Positions 16,945 through 26,374 of a stretch of DNA of 64,000 nt are shown in pieces (within the stretch, counting starts at the first letter, position 1; the number at the start of each line of letters is the position of its first letter). The notes below the pieces were generated by a model. The model did not search any database. It was not told where the DNA came from and saw only the letters and a program-made list of their open reading frames with translations. The DNA is from Candidatus Zhuqueibacterota bacterium (GTDB lineage: Bacteria > Zhuqueibacterota > Zhuqueibacteria > Oceanimicrobiales > Oceanimicrobiaceae), in assembly GCA_029262055.1 (NCBI GenBank), contig JAJDAD010000112.1:1-64000 (forward strand), read 5' to 3'. The position numbers were made by a program, and so were the translations under genes.

Positions 16945-18444
16945 TTACTCGTGCGGCATTTCAAATGCTACAAATAAATGGCGGTCCTGACGCTGGATGT
17001 ACAAGAGGACGTGCTCACCCGGGTTGATAGCCGAGAGTATTCTACCGGCCTCTGCCGCAGTGGGGCTGGGCTTGCGGTTTATCTCCAGAAGGACGTCTCC
17101 CGGGCGCAAGCCGCGTTCCTGCGCCACACTCCCGGCCGCTATGGCGGTGACGACGGCGCCGCGTTCGAGGTCGTCCGGAAGGTCGAACTGACGCTGCAAA
17201 GCGCTGGTGATGTTGGATAGTTGCAAGCCGACGGATTTAAGGTCGTCCTCGCTCTCCGTGGTGGCAACCGATGCTTGTTCGAGTTTTTTGAGTTTCACGT
17301 CCAAAATACGTTCTTCGCCATCGCGAATCAGTGCAACCGAGGCGACGGCGCCCGGCGCGGTGCCTGCAACTGCGGTGCTCAACTCCACGGTGTTTTCAAC
17401 CCGCTTACCATTAAAATCTATGATAACATCCCCCTGCTTAAGGCCGGCTGCACCGGCAGGGCTGTCCGCTTGCACCTGCGTGACCAGCACCCCTTTTGGG
17501 GAATCCAGCCGCAAAGCCTCGGCCAGTTCGGTAGTGATATTCTGAATGTAGACCCCCAACCAGCCGCGCTCAACGCTGCCGGTTTCGATGATATCGGCCA
17601 TCACACTGTTGACCAGGTTTGCCGGAATCGCGAAGCCGATGCCGACGTTGCCACCATTGGAAGATGCGATGGCAGAGTTGATTCCTATCAGTTCGCCACT
17701 CAGGTTCACCAGCGCACCGCCGGAGTTCCCGGGATTTATCGCTGCGTCTGTTTGAATATAATCCTCGTACCTGGTCAGGCCGACGCCGCTCCGCCCCTTT
17801 GCACTGATGATGCCGGTGGTCACAGTGTGGCTGAGATTGGGGTTAAGCGGTGAGCCGATGGCCAACACCCATTCTCCGACGCGCGACTCATCAGAATTGC
17901 CGAGCGGGATGGCGGTCAAATTACTTTCTGGGATCGTCAGGACCGCCAGGTCCGTCTGTGGGTCGGTACCTTTGACTTTGGCTTTGAACTCGCGGCCGTC
18001 CATCAATCGCACCTTTATCTCGTCAGCGCCGTCGACCACGTGGTTGTTGGTGACAACGATGCCTTTGCTGTCCACGATCACACCGGACCCGAGTCCGGAA
18101 CGTTTCTGATTGGGCCGTGGCCCGTCAAATAGCTGGTCACCAAAACCGCGTCCAAAGAAATCCTCGAACGGTGTACCGCGGAATGAGCGCTGCCGCACCT
18201 TAACTGTTGACTCGGTGAAGATGGTCACCACAGATGGATTTACGTGCTCAGCCACAGACGCAAACGCATTGCTCAATTCCCTGGCAATCCGCAGGTCCTT
18301 GCCGTCGAGAGTGTTGACGGCGGGTTCGAAGCGCAGTTTTGCATGACTCAACTGGGTAAAATCAAAACTCATGGTGAGGGCCAAGCCCAGCAAAAGGCCG
18401 GCAAGCAGAAAAAGCCATTTCCTCGGGTTCAGGGTTTTCATCAT
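16945..18444 (-). CDS. htrA: Periplasmic Do/DegP-type serine protease with PDZ domains
   Basis: A 499-residue exported protease/chaperone for misfolded envelope proteins. The N-terminus (KWLFLLAGLLLGLALTM) is a signal sequence or anchor. The catalytic triad is visible: H135 (TNNHVV), D165 (TDLAVL) and S241 (NPGNSGGAL). Two PDZ domains follow, beginning near GWLGVYIQNI and again near SVGLQLSNI, the first with the usual GLKQGDVIIDFNG turn, the second with GLRPGDVLLEINR. The start is ATG 18444 (a second ATG follows), preceded by GGAGAAGAA; the upstream extension to 18489 has no function. It is the first gene of the htrA-regulator-kinase string and diverges from a PQQ-propeller gene. Confidence 0.95.
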   Translation of the reverse strand: MMKTLNPRKWLFLLAGLLLGLALTMSFDFTQLSHAKLRFEPAVNTLDGKDLRIARELSNAFASVAEHVNPSVVTIFTESTVKVRQRSFRGTPFEDFFGRGFGDQLFDGPRPNQKRSGLGSGVIVDSKGIVVTNNHVVDGADEIKVRLMDGREFKAKVKGTDPQTDLAVLTIPESNLTAIPLGNSDESRVGEWVLAIGSPLNPNLSHTVTTGIISAKGRSGVGLTRYEDYIQTDAAINPGNSGGALVNLSGELIGINSAIASSNGGNVGIGFAIPANLVNSVMADIIETGSVERGWLGVYIQNITTELAEALRLDSPKGVLVTQVQADSPAGAAGLKQGDVIIDFNGKRVENTVELSTAVAGTAPGAVASVALIRDGEERILDVKLKKLEQASVATTESEDDLKSVGLQLSNITSALQRQFDLPDDLERGAVVTAIAAGSVAQERGLRPGDVLLEINRKPSPTAAEAGRILSAINPGEHVLLYIQRQDRHLFVAFEMPHE

Positions 18445-18686
18445 TTCTTCTCCGTGTTTATGTAAGGTGATCGTGTGTCTTCTAAACAAACAAACGCCGG
18501 CAAGATGAAGAAATGATGAAGGTTTCAGGCATTATTTGAAAAAAAACGTACAGAGCAGGTGCTACGCAAAACGGGTCTTTCCCGACTTTGGGTTGCATCC
18601 GGTGTGGTGAGTCCCTAACTTCCTGCCGTCCATAATGAACTCCACTTCAGTCTGACGCGGCATTCTACGGAGACCACAAACGTACT

Positions 18687-20072
18687 ATGAAGTTAATTCA
18701 GAGATTCTATCTGGCTGGTGTCTTGTTTTGTTTCTTAAGCGCAACCTGCACAACAAATGACACCGAGGCAGGTTCTCACTATTCAGACGTTGCCGATATC
18801 CGGGATCGTAAAACCGGCAGTGACTGGCCCGCTTTCCTCGGGCCTACCGGAGACAGCAAGTCGCCAGAGACCGGCATTCGTACGTCCTGGCCCGAAGCCG
18901 GACCACCGGTCGTCTGGCAAAAAGATATCGGGGAAGGGTATGGCGCACCCACGGTCGCAAAAGGCCGCTTGTTCTTGTTTGACCGCCATGATGATCAGGC
19001 CAGACTCACCTGCATGAAAAGCGAGACCGGTGAGGAGCTCTGGCGATTTGAGTACGCGACCGACTACGAGGATATATTCAAGTTCAGCAATGGCCCGCGT
19101 ACTTGCCCCGTGATCGATGATGAGCGTGTCTATATATTTGGCGTCGAAGGTTGGCTGCACTGCCTTAGCACATCAGGTGGGCAACTGTTGTGGAAGCTCA
19201 ACACCAAACAACAGTTTAATGTCGTTCAAAATTTTTTTGGAGTCGGGTCGACACCGGTAATCGAGGGTGATTTGCTCATCGTGCCCGTTGGCGGATCGCC
19301 ACCCAACGACTTTGAGGATGTCTACGCCGCCGGCACGCAAATCCAAACGTCGTCGACCGGGATTGTGGCGTTCGACAAACACACCGGCGAAATAGTCTAC
19401 AAAAGCATAGACGAATTGGCAGGTTACGGCAGTCCCGTTCTCGCTACCATCAACGGTCGCCGTTGGGGTTTCCTGTTTGCCCGGGGCGGATTGGTCGGGT
19501 TTAACCCGGCAACCGGCGCAGTCGATTTCCATTATCCCTGGCGGTCGAAGAAAATGGAATCCGTGAACGCCTCTAACCCTGTCGTGGCCGGAGACCGGGT
19601 CTTCATCAGTGAGTCGTATGGACTGGGAAGCTCCGTGCTCAAAGTCAAACCAGGAGGGTACGAAATCGCCTGGAAAGACGAAAAACGCAGTCGCGACAAG
19701 TCCATGCTGCTGCATTGGAACACAGCTATTCACCACCAGGGTTATCTCTACGGCTGCAGCGGCATGAGCAGCGGCAACGCTGAACTGCGTTGTATTGAGT
19801 TCAATACCGGCAAAGTCGTTTGGTCTGAGAAAACCGGTGAACGCACCTCGCTGCTCTATGTGGATGAACATTTTATCAGTCTTGGCGAACATGGTACACT
19901 CACACTGCTGCGCGCAAACCCTGAAAAACCTGAAATAATATCCAAAGTTAAACCGGTAGACGCCCAGGGCGAGAACCTGTTGAATCACCCGGCCTGGGCT
20001 GCGCCCGTGCTCTCAAACGGTTTTCTCTATGTCCGTGCCAAAGGACGGCTGGCTTGTTTGGATTTGTTATGA
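18687..20072 (+). CDS. Exported PQQ-like beta-propeller protein
   Basis: A 461-residue protein with an N-terminal hydrophobic signal containing a cysteine (FCFLSATC), possibly a lipoprotein. The body is made of propeller blades of the PQQ/BamB style, each with an LFLFDR, LTCMKSETGEELWRFE, LHCLSTSGGQLLWKL or AFDKHTGEIVYK strand pair where a GE-xx-W turn recurs. The start resembles exported planctomycete/FCB proteins beginning DWPAFLGPTGDS. There is no sign of catalytic residues of PQQ dehydrogenases, so a scaffold or assembly role (BamB-like) or quinone-independent function is equally possible. It is divergent from htrA across about 240 bp that must hold both promoters. Confidence 0.85.
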   Translation: MKLIQRFYLAGVLFCFLSATCTTNDTEAGSHYSDVADIRDRKTGSDWPAFLGPTGDSKSPETGIRTSWPEAGPPVVWQKDIGEGYGAPTVAKGRLFLFDRHDDQARLTCMKSETGEELWRFEYATDYEDIFKFSNGPRTCPVIDDERVYIFGVEGWLHCLSTSGGQLLWKLNTKQQFNVVQNFFGVGSTPVIEGDLLIVPVGGSPPNDFEDVYAAGTQIQTSSTGIVAFDKHTGEIVYKSIDELAGYGSPVLATINGRRWGFLFARGGLVGFNPATGAVDFHYPWRSKKMESVNASNPVVAGDRVFISESYGLGSSVLKVKPGGYEIAWKDEKRSRDKSMLLHWNTAIHHQGYLYGCSGMSSGNAELRCIEFNTGKVVWSEKTGERTSLLYVDEHFISLGEHGTLTLLRANPEKPEIISKVKPVDAQGENLLNHPAWAAPVLSNGFLYVRAKGRLACLDLL

Positions 20073-20177
20073 ATGACGGGACCCGTAAGCATCGAAATCG
20101 GGAGTAAGTGCCTGACCACTGCGTCATACTCATATGCGCACCTGCTCGTATTTGAACGGATTAACGGAGAAAGTAAG

Positions 20178-20840
20178 ATGATGGTAAGCAAACGTATTCT
20201 CTTTTTTCTTTTTGCATTTCTTATTTTGTCTTGCGGGAAAGACAGTCCAAGTAAAGAAGAGCAGGAGCGTTACGTTGAGGGGCAAAGTCTGTTTTCTATG
20301 AAGCTGCCTAAAATAAAGATAGCTCTTGATGAAGCGTTTGCTTATCAGGGTAAATTTGATTTTAAAATCAGGGATGTTGCGGAAGGTGAGAGATACATCT
20401 TTGTTGACTCAGAAAATCTAAAAATCACAAGAATGTTCATCGCCCAATTTGAGTGGTTTTTACCCTCCAACGACGAGTCTTATCGATATAGCTTCACAAA
20501 CGCAATGAAAATGGGAAATCACAAATTCAGGCAAAACACCTATGCGTATAGCAATTCAGAATCTTTGGCCGCAAATCCTGCAGGAGAAGCCGCCCTTACG
20601 TTTAAATTCTTGAGCGACAAAGGATTTGAGATAGAAGACGAATTGATGATGTCAAGGTTTGTGACTGTAGATGGAGAAGATCGAAAACACGAGTTGATTC
20701 TTTTTTATATGGAAAATGTGTCTGATTCCGGTTATGAATTAAAAGAGTTTTACGATGATGATAGTGAAACACAAATTTGGTTGGATATTTCCAAATCCAT
20801 AACAGAGCGCTCATTACGGAATTTTGAAATAATTGAGTAA
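20178..20840 (+). CDS. Putative lipoprotein of unknown function
   Basis: A 220-residue protein that I cannot assign to a family. ATG 20178 (with a second ATG at 20181) is preceded by GGAG eight bases upstream and gives a clear lipoprotein signal, KRILFFLFAFLILSC; the longer in-frame opening back to 20073 lacks such a signal. The mature part is rich in charged and aromatic residues and has a mixed alpha/beta look. The gene is more AT-rich than the propeller gene before it. It lies 105 bp downstream of that gene on the same strand, but the distance and composition do not argue strongly for co-transcription. Confidence 0.75.
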   Translation: MMVSKRILFFLFAFLILSCGKDSPSKEEQERYVEGQSLFSMKLPKIKIALDEAFAYQGKFDFKIRDVAEGERYIFVDSENLKITRMFIAQFEWFLPSNDESYRYSFTNAMKMGNHKFRQNTYAYSNSESLAANPAGEAALTFKFLSDKGFEIEDELMMSRFVTVDGEDRKHELILFYMENVSDSGYELKEFYDDDSETQIWLDISKSITERSLRNFEIIE

Positions 20841-21127
20841 TTGCGCGCGAGCCCGGACATGAAACCACAGGCTTATGTGCCACGTGACTTAACAACTAGG
20901 TCCGTTGCGCGGTATTGGCCCCTATTGCATGAGAGCAATCGTCAACTCGAAAATTTCAGGACAGTAAACTCCAACCAGCCGGCATTGTCTTTCCCGGATT
21001 TTTCCTGATTTATGCAGAAAGTCACGAGATCGATCGAAGAAAATGGCGAGTTGTTCGTTTCAACTAACACGGCGTCTTGTGCAGTTGAGAATTCGTTCCA
21101 TGAAAACGGTTGGTTAACATAGAAAGA

Positions 21128-21685
21128 ATGTCAGGCGAAGATCAAAATCAAATAAGAGAGCTAGCGTTGATCCAAGCCTGTAAGGATGGCGACAAGGACG
21201 CATTCGAGCAATTGTACCACACGTACAAGAGTAGAGTCTATAGTCTGGCTTACCACATGTGTGGCCAGGTTGAAACGGCAGAGGACTTGACTCAAAACAT
21301 CTTTCTGAAGGCGTACAAGTCGCTGCATACGTATCAACCCAGGGCAAAGTTTGGGACCTGGCTTTACCGTCTGACTATAAATCACTGTATTGACGAATCG
21401 CGCAAAAAAAGCCGTGTGCAGCTGACGCCTATTGCAGAAGAGCAGTTGGCCTCGCATGAGACCACCGATGCTGCAACGATGCATAAGGAGCTTTCGACGG
21501 CCATTCAAAAAGCAACACTAAAACTAAGCGACACACAACGGCCTACTTTTGTGCTCAAATATGTCGCGGGGTTGTCCTATTCGGAAATATCCAAAGTCCT
21601 GGACTGTTCCATTGGTACCATTAGTTCGAGGCTACATAGCTGCCTGAAGGTGATGGCAAGCGAGTTGGGCCACTTTAAGGAATAG
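21128..21685 (+). CDS. RNA polymerase ECF-type sigma factor
   Basis: A 185-residue sigma-70-family factor with only regions 2 and 4. Region 2 includes FEQLYHTYKSRVYSLAYHM and the conserved ETAEDLTQNIFLKAYKSL, with GTWLYRLTINHCIDESRKK (2.3-2.4, promoter melting and -10 contacts). Region 4 has LSDTQRPTFVLKYVAGLSYSEI and the helix-turn-helix SIGTISSRLHSCLKVM. The start is ATG 21128; a TTG at 21110 would add six residues. An anti-sigma factor gene starts 20 bp after its stop, the normal arrangement of an ECF pair. Its targets are unknown; the nearest genes downstream are the DUF5916 and PD40 group. Confidence 0.92.
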   Translation: MSGEDQNQIRELALIQACKDGDKDAFEQLYHTYKSRVYSLAYHMCGQVETAEDLTQNIFLKAYKSLHTYQPRAKFGTWLYRLTINHCIDESRKKSRVQLTPIAEEQLASHETTDAATMHKELSTAIQKATLKLSDTQRPTFVLKYVAGLSYSEISKVLDCSIGTISSRLHSCLKVMASELGHFKE

Positions 21686-21705
21686 AGACGTTTTGACCGG
21701 ATATC

Positions 21706-22527
21706 ATGTCAGAAACTCACGTAACAGATAATTTTGCCGCATTCCTGCATGGGGAGTTGGACGAGGAGACTGCGTTTCTCGTCGCCACCCATCTGAGCCA
21801 GTGCGCAAAATGCCGTACCGAGTTTGAGAAGATAAAGCTGGGTGACGAACTGGCGCAAAACGTGCTTCTGGCAACTCCGCGGGATAAAGTCTGGGCCAAC
21901 ATCGAACAACAGCTTGCCGGCAAAGCTTCACCGGCGCCTGCAAGAAAGCGAAGTCCTTTCCCCCTGTTTTCACCGACCTGGCAAAAGATTTCCTTCGCGG
22001 TGGCTATGGTTTTACTAATCGTGAGCGGCACTCTGTGGTTTCAGAAGAAAGGTGTGCGGACTGGCGAGAGTGTCGATTTTGATGCCTATCTCAGCCAATT
22101 GGAATCGCATCCACGTTCGGACTTTCCGAAACCATTCGCCACCATGCCGGACCAATTCGGCAACGTCGATTCCCTGACCTCACATAGCGCTGTGGCCATG
22201 CAAGACGTCGGCCAGCCGATGAACGCACTTGGTTACGGCCTGTTTGGCAACCGTTTGCGCCAGATGCCCGAAGGGAATGCCGCGCAATTCATCTACGGAA
22301 ATGACACCGAAGTTTTTGCGGTGTTTGTCCTTCCGAAATCTGCGCGCTGCGACTTTGGCCAACGCGGTGGCGAAGCCGTCACCCTTGGCGGCATCCCCTG
22401 TGGCAAGATTGCTTCCGACGTTGTCACTACACTTTATCTAACCAACGACCGGCACCAGTTGGTTTTTGTGACCCTGGTTGCCAATGACGAAACGCTGCCC
22501 GCCATCCTGCAGTTATTCGTGCCTTAA
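21706..22527 (+). CDS. Anti-sigma factor with zinc-finger-like N-terminus
   Basis: A 273-residue protein with the ZAS/zf-HC2 pattern near the N-terminus: a histidine and HLSQCAKC (ATHLSQCAKCRTEF), which in such proteins bind zinc and hold the ECF factor. A single hydrophobic helix (ISFAVAMVLLIVSGTLWF, about residues 90-107) follows, then about 165 residues outside the membrane with two lone cysteines (SARCDF and GIPCGK). That domain is probably the sensor. It lies 20 bp after the sigma gene, so the pair is almost certainly co-transcribed. The sensory domain is not one that I recognise. Confidence 0.88.
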   Translation: MSETHVTDNFAAFLHGELDEETAFLVATHLSQCAKCRTEFEKIKLGDELAQNVLLATPRDKVWANIEQQLAGKASPAPARKRSPFPLFSPTWQKISFAVAMVLLIVSGTLWFQKKGVRTGESVDFDAYLSQLESHPRSDFPKPFATMPDQFGNVDSLTSHSAVAMQDVGQPMNALGYGLFGNRLRQMPEGNAAQFIYGNDTEVFAVFVLPKSARCDFGQRGGEAVTLGGIPCGKIASDVVTTLYLTNDRHQLVFVTLVANDETLPAILQLFVP

Positions 22528-22856
22528 GTGTTGCACCAACCCCTGAATCCCGAAATCATCGCTCGTGTTTGAATGCTGATCCGTGCTTAACAGCGCAGGG
22601 CTGACGGCCATGGACGCCCGAGGCATTCCCGATGCCATCTGCTTGTTTTTCGCGCTCCCCTAAACACCCGCTATCTTCACCTTGCTCACCCGGCTATTCT
22701 CCTCTCGGCGATAAATCACCGAAGAAAATCCACTCGCAAACGTTTCAATGTTTGAGTAGCTCAAAACGTCGTGGACAGAGACCGACTCTCCCGGGGCAAT
22801 CGCCATTTGTGTTGCGAAGCCCGCAGATAATCAGATAATAGTTGGAGTTGAATTCT
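22528..22856. other. Intergenic region, no gene seen
   Basis: About 330 bp of average composition between the anti-sigma gene and the DUF5916 gene. A 68-codon frame at 22632-22838 has no ribosome site and low-complexity codon use, so it is not called. Promoter elements for the DUF5916 gene, possibly recognised by the nearby ECF factor, should be in its last 100 bp; no convincing match was seen. Confidence 0.4.
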
Positions 22857-25145
22857 ATGTGGTACAAGCGTTCAGATTACGCTACCTGGATATTCGTCAT
22901 TTGCATCGTACTCACGATTTCGAGCAAAGGTGCTTCGGCAAACAACGGCAAAGCAGCCTTAGTTGTTCCGAGAGTACAAGAAGCGCCACAACTGGAAAAC
23001 TTCTTGCGGATGGAACCTGCAGGCCCGGTCGAAAAGCAAATGGCAAAAGTCAGTGGTTTCATCCAGCAACAACCCAAAGACGGTGAAGCCTCGAGCCAAC
23101 GCACTGACGTCTTTCTGGGTTACGATGACAAGAATCTGTTTGTGGTATTTGTTGCCTTCGACAGTGAGCCTGACAAAGTACGTGCCCACATGACCAGACG
23201 TGAGAAAATAAGGAACGACGATTTTGTACAGATTATGTTGGACACCTTTCATGATAAACGTCGAGCTGTTGCTTTTGCGGCTACTCCCTTAGGCATCCAA
23301 TGGGATGCTCTTTGGACTGAAGGTTCTGATTTCGATGATACATTTGACACACTTTGGTATTCAAAAGGTAAGCTGACAGATCAAGGTTACCTGGTTTGGA
23401 TGGCCATTCCCTTAAAAAGCCTGAGGTTTCCAGCCGGTTTAGAGCAGAACTGGGGCGTTGTTTTCGCTCGGGGAATTCGGCGCGGCAGCTTCGAACAATC
23501 ATTTTGGCCGCGGGTTTCCAGCCAAATTGAAGGTCGACTCAATCAGGCAGCAACATTGCAAATCAAGGATAGTATTTCTCCCGGACGCAACGTGCAATTG
23601 ATTCCGTATGGTAACTATCGGGCACTCAGGTTTCTGGATGGCCAGAGTTCCGGCGGGCCGGGCTTTACAACAGACAATGTCGATGCAGTCGCAGGGCTTG
23701 ATGCAAAGTGGGTGATTAAAGACAACCTGGCCTTGGACGTTACGCTCAATCCCGATTTCAGCCAGGTAGAATCAGACGAACCACAGGTCACGGTTAACCA
23801 GCGCTTTGAGGTGTTCTTCCCGGAGAAGCGACCGTTTTTTCTTGAGAATTCTGACATTTTTGCAACGCCGATCAATTTTGTCTTCACTCGCAGAATCGCC
23901 GATCCGCAGATTGGAGCCAGGCTAACCGGCAAGGCCGGGCCCTACACTCTTGGCGGAATCTTCATTGACGATGAAGCACCGGGCAAGCGGGTCACTGCGA
24001 ATGACCCGTTGTATGGCAAGAGGGCTTTCTTCAGCATTTTTCGAGCTAGTCGTGATGTTCAGAGCCAGTCAAAAATTGGACTCATCTATGCGGGCCGTGA
24101 GCTTGGCAGGAGTTACAACCGAGTTGCCGGAGTAGACGGCCGCCTCAAACTCAATCAAAACTGGGCCGTGCCATTTATGGCCGCCGTGAGCTTCAACAGG
24201 CTTGAGGATGACAGTCGCCGATCCGACCCAGCTTTCGACCTTGCATTCAATGGCAACGGACGACAGTGGCTTTCCCACACCCATTTTCAGGATATAGGTC
24301 GTGATTTTCGGACTGAAACGGGATTTGTGTCCCGATTGGATATTCGCGATTTTCATACTTTCAACCGATACCGGTTTCGTCCCGAAGGGAAATTCCTCAT
24401 AGCATGGGGGCCGCAATTCTTCTTTCAGCAGGTCTGGGACCACGACAATCTTCGCCTGGACCAATGGTACGGACCTGACCTTAATTTTGAACTGACCGGT
24501 CAGACTGAATTGGGAATTGGGATCGACAAAATCCGGGAACGGTTGCGACCACAGGACTCTAGCACCCTAACGCGTAATAAAGATTTTTCACGACACCTGT
24601 GGTTCCTCGAATTTGAAACTCAGTTTATTGATGAACTCTCGATCGACTCCAATTTTGAATTTGGCAGAGGCATCAATTTCCTGCCGCCTGATAATGTAGA
24701 ACCCTTTCTGGCGAACAGAATCTTTGGCAATATTCAACTTAGCCTTCTACCTACGACCCAACTGCGTATTGACAGTGATTACATTTTCTCTCAATTAGAT
24801 GATCGCGACAGCGGGGAAAGAATTTTCAAGAATCAGATTCTGCGATCACGATGGAACTGGCAGTTTAATCGAAAACTCTCAGTGCGACTGATTTTTCAGT
24901 ATGACGTTACTCTGGCCAATCAAAAGTATACCTCGCTGGAAACCACCAAGGACTTCAATGTAGACTTCCTGGTGACGTACCTGGCTAATCCGTGGACAGC
25001 CCTGTTTGCCGGCGTCAACAGCAATTATCAAAATCTGGATCTTGTTACAAAAGCCAACGAAAGGATTTTGAACCGAACCAAGAATTCTTTTCTGAATGAC
25101 TCACGGCAGTTTTTTGTCAAATATTCTTATCTGATCAGGCTTTGA
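22857..25145 (+). CDS. DUF5916-type outer-membrane protein with carbohydrate-binding family 9-like domain
   Basis: A 762-residue exported protein. After a signal (YATWIFVICIVLTISSKGASA) comes a CBM9-like beta domain (about residues 45-225: FLGYDDKNLFVVFVAFDSEPDKVRAHMTRR, then WDALWTEG). The second part has the DUF5916 hallmark FFPEKRPFFLENSDIF near residue 335, after NPDFSQVESDEPQVT, followed by alternating strands that read as an outer-membrane barrel ending in a terminal hydrophobic strand (SYLIRL). Its function is unknown; members are frequent in Bacteroidota and relatives. The ATG has GGAG nine bases upstream; the TTG at 22842 is rejected. Three PD40 genes follow on the same strand. Confidence 0.88.
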   Translation: MWYKRSDYATWIFVICIVLTISSKGASANNGKAALVVPRVQEAPQLENFLRMEPAGPVEKQMAKVSGFIQQQPKDGEASSQRTDVFLGYDDKNLFVVFVAFDSEPDKVRAHMTRREKIRNDDFVQIMLDTFHDKRRAVAFAATPLGIQWDALWTEGSDFDDTFDTLWYSKGKLTDQGYLVWMAIPLKSLRFPAGLEQNWGVVFARGIRRGSFEQSFWPRVSSQIEGRLNQAATLQIKDSISPGRNVQLIPYGNYRALRFLDGQSSGGPGFTTDNVDAVAGLDAKWVIKDNLALDVTLNPDFSQVESDEPQVTVNQRFEVFFPEKRPFFLENSDIFATPINFVFTRRIADPQIGARLTGKAGPYTLGGIFIDDEAPGKRVTANDPLYGKRAFFSIFRASRDVQSQSKIGLIYAGRELGRSYNRVAGVDGRLKLNQNWAVPFMAAVSFNRLEDDSRRSDPAFDLAFNGNGRQWLSHTHFQDIGRDFRTETGFVSRLDIRDFHTFNRYRFRPEGKFLIAWGPQFFFQQVWDHDNLRLDQWYGPDLNFELTGQTELGIGIDKIRERLRPQDSSTLTRNKDFSRHLWFLEFETQFIDELSIDSNFEFGRGINFLPPDNVEPFLANRIFGNIQLSLLPTTQLRIDSDYIFSQLDDRDSGERIFKNQILRSRWNWQFNRKLSVRLIFQYDVTLANQKYTSLETTKDFNVDFLVTYLANPWTALFAGVNSNYQNLDLVTKANERILNRTKNSFLNDSRQFFVKYSYLIRL

Positions 25146-25205
25146 CTCACAATTTGGACAAACCAAGGGCAAAGAAAAGCATTGAAGATTCTCGGAGGAC
25201 ACATT

Positions 25206-26144
25206 GTGCGAAAATTTATTTACCGTAAGAGAACCATGGCCGCTTGTGTAGCAATTGCGGGATTAGCTTTGTGCGGGACCATGAACCGCCCATCGTTTGC
25301 TCAGGAGACCGACATACACGGCGTCGCCATTGGCCAGGAGCGATTGTTCGAGGCAGGCGTTATTTCAACCGGAAGAGATCTCTTGCTGACTATGGAATCA
25401 GACGGGAACACTGTGTATTTTACGCGGTGGGATCGACCCCCTCGAGGGCATCGATTTGGCAGCATCAGGACGTCAACCTTCAAGAATGGCGCATGGACTC
25501 AGCCAGTTGTGGCGTCGTTTTCAGGAGCTTACACCGATGTCGGCCCATTCGTATCCCCGGATGGTTCGAATCTCCTCTTTCGTTCCAATCGACCGGCGCG
25601 GGTCGGTGAACCCAGGCAAAAACACCACGATATCTGGATGGTCACCCGGCAACCTGACCGGTCATGGGGAAATCCAAAACGGCTGGGACCGCCAGTGAAC
25701 AGCGAGCACCAGGATGTGGACCCCGCCGTTTCGCAGAGGGGTACGCTTTTTTTCTCGTCTAATAGGAACGGTGGTTTCGGTAGAGGGGATCTCTACTTTT
25801 CGCAGCTCGTCGAGAGTCGCTATACTGATTGTGTGAACTTGGGGGCAAGGGTCAACTCATCCTCTTCCGACAGCACTCCATACATCACTCCTGACGAGGA
25901 TATTCTCTTATTCTCATCTGATCGCGCCGGTGGCCTTGGTGGGATGGACCTATACATCTGCTATAGCGATGGAAACGGCTGGACGAAACCCGAAAATCTG
26001 GGTCCAACAGTGAATACGTCCGGCGGCGAGGTCGGGCCATTTGTTACCCCCGATATGGAATATCTCGTGTTCACGCGTAGCGGGCATGGGCGTCAGGAAC
26101 TGTACTACATCAAAATCAAGAACACCATCGTCAAGCTGCACTGA
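25206..26144 (+). CDS. Exported PD40 (WD40-like) beta-propeller protein, copy 1
   Basis: A 312-residue protein with a signal peptide ending near SFAQE and about five propeller blades of PD40 type. Each blade has a VSPDGSNLLFRSNR or ITPDEDILLFSSDR-type strand and a turn DIWMV/DLYFS. The chosen GTG at 25206 follows GGAGGA; an in-frame TTG at 25182 would remove the fit between ribosome site and start. PD40 blades in TolB and OmpA-linked proteins bind other envelope proteins. It shares its closing pattern (ELYYIKIKNTIVKLH) with the two related genes downstream (copies 2 and 3), so the three derive from one ancestor by duplication. Confidence 0.85.
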   Translation: MRKFIYRKRTMAACVAIAGLALCGTMNRPSFAQETDIHGVAIGQERLFEAGVISTGRDLLLTMESDGNTVYFTRWDRPPRGHRFGSIRTSTFKNGAWTQPVVASFSGAYTDVGPFVSPDGSNLLFRSNRPARVGEPRQKHHDIWMVTRQPDRSWGNPKRLGPPVNSEHQDVDPAVSQRGTLFFSSNRNGGFGRGDLYFSQLVESRYTDCVNLGARVNSSSSDSTPYITPDEDILLFSSDRAGGLGGMDLYICYSDGNGWTKPENLGPTVNTSGGEVGPFVTPDMEYLVFTRSGHGRQELYYIKIKNTIVKLH

Positions 26145-26374
26145 CGCCGACGAAGCAGTGTTATGGCTCGTCTTAATAACCAGGGGTGGCTCCTAAAGGA
26201 CAAAGTTATGATAATTTCAAAACACGATGCCCTTTCTCGACAAATGAACGATCGTGACTCATAGTTCGGAAACATATAAGGTTGAAAAAATTGCTCTTAG
26301 GAAGCAATCTTAGAATGTTGAGTGAAAGGATATTGGTCGGATCAATACTAAAGTAAAAGTAGGAGGGATTTATT

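Noticed and set aside
17221-17853. Open frame of 210 codons on the plus strand
   Set aside because: Lies fully opposite htrA, which has an intact catalytic triad and PDZ domains; composition is that of an antisense shadow.
19173-19988. Minus-strand frame of 271 codons
   Set aside because: Antisense to the PQQ-propeller gene, with no domain sequence.
22632-22838. 68-codon frame before the DUF5916 gene
   Set aside because: No ribosome site, unusual serine- and proline-heavy content and no family resemblance.
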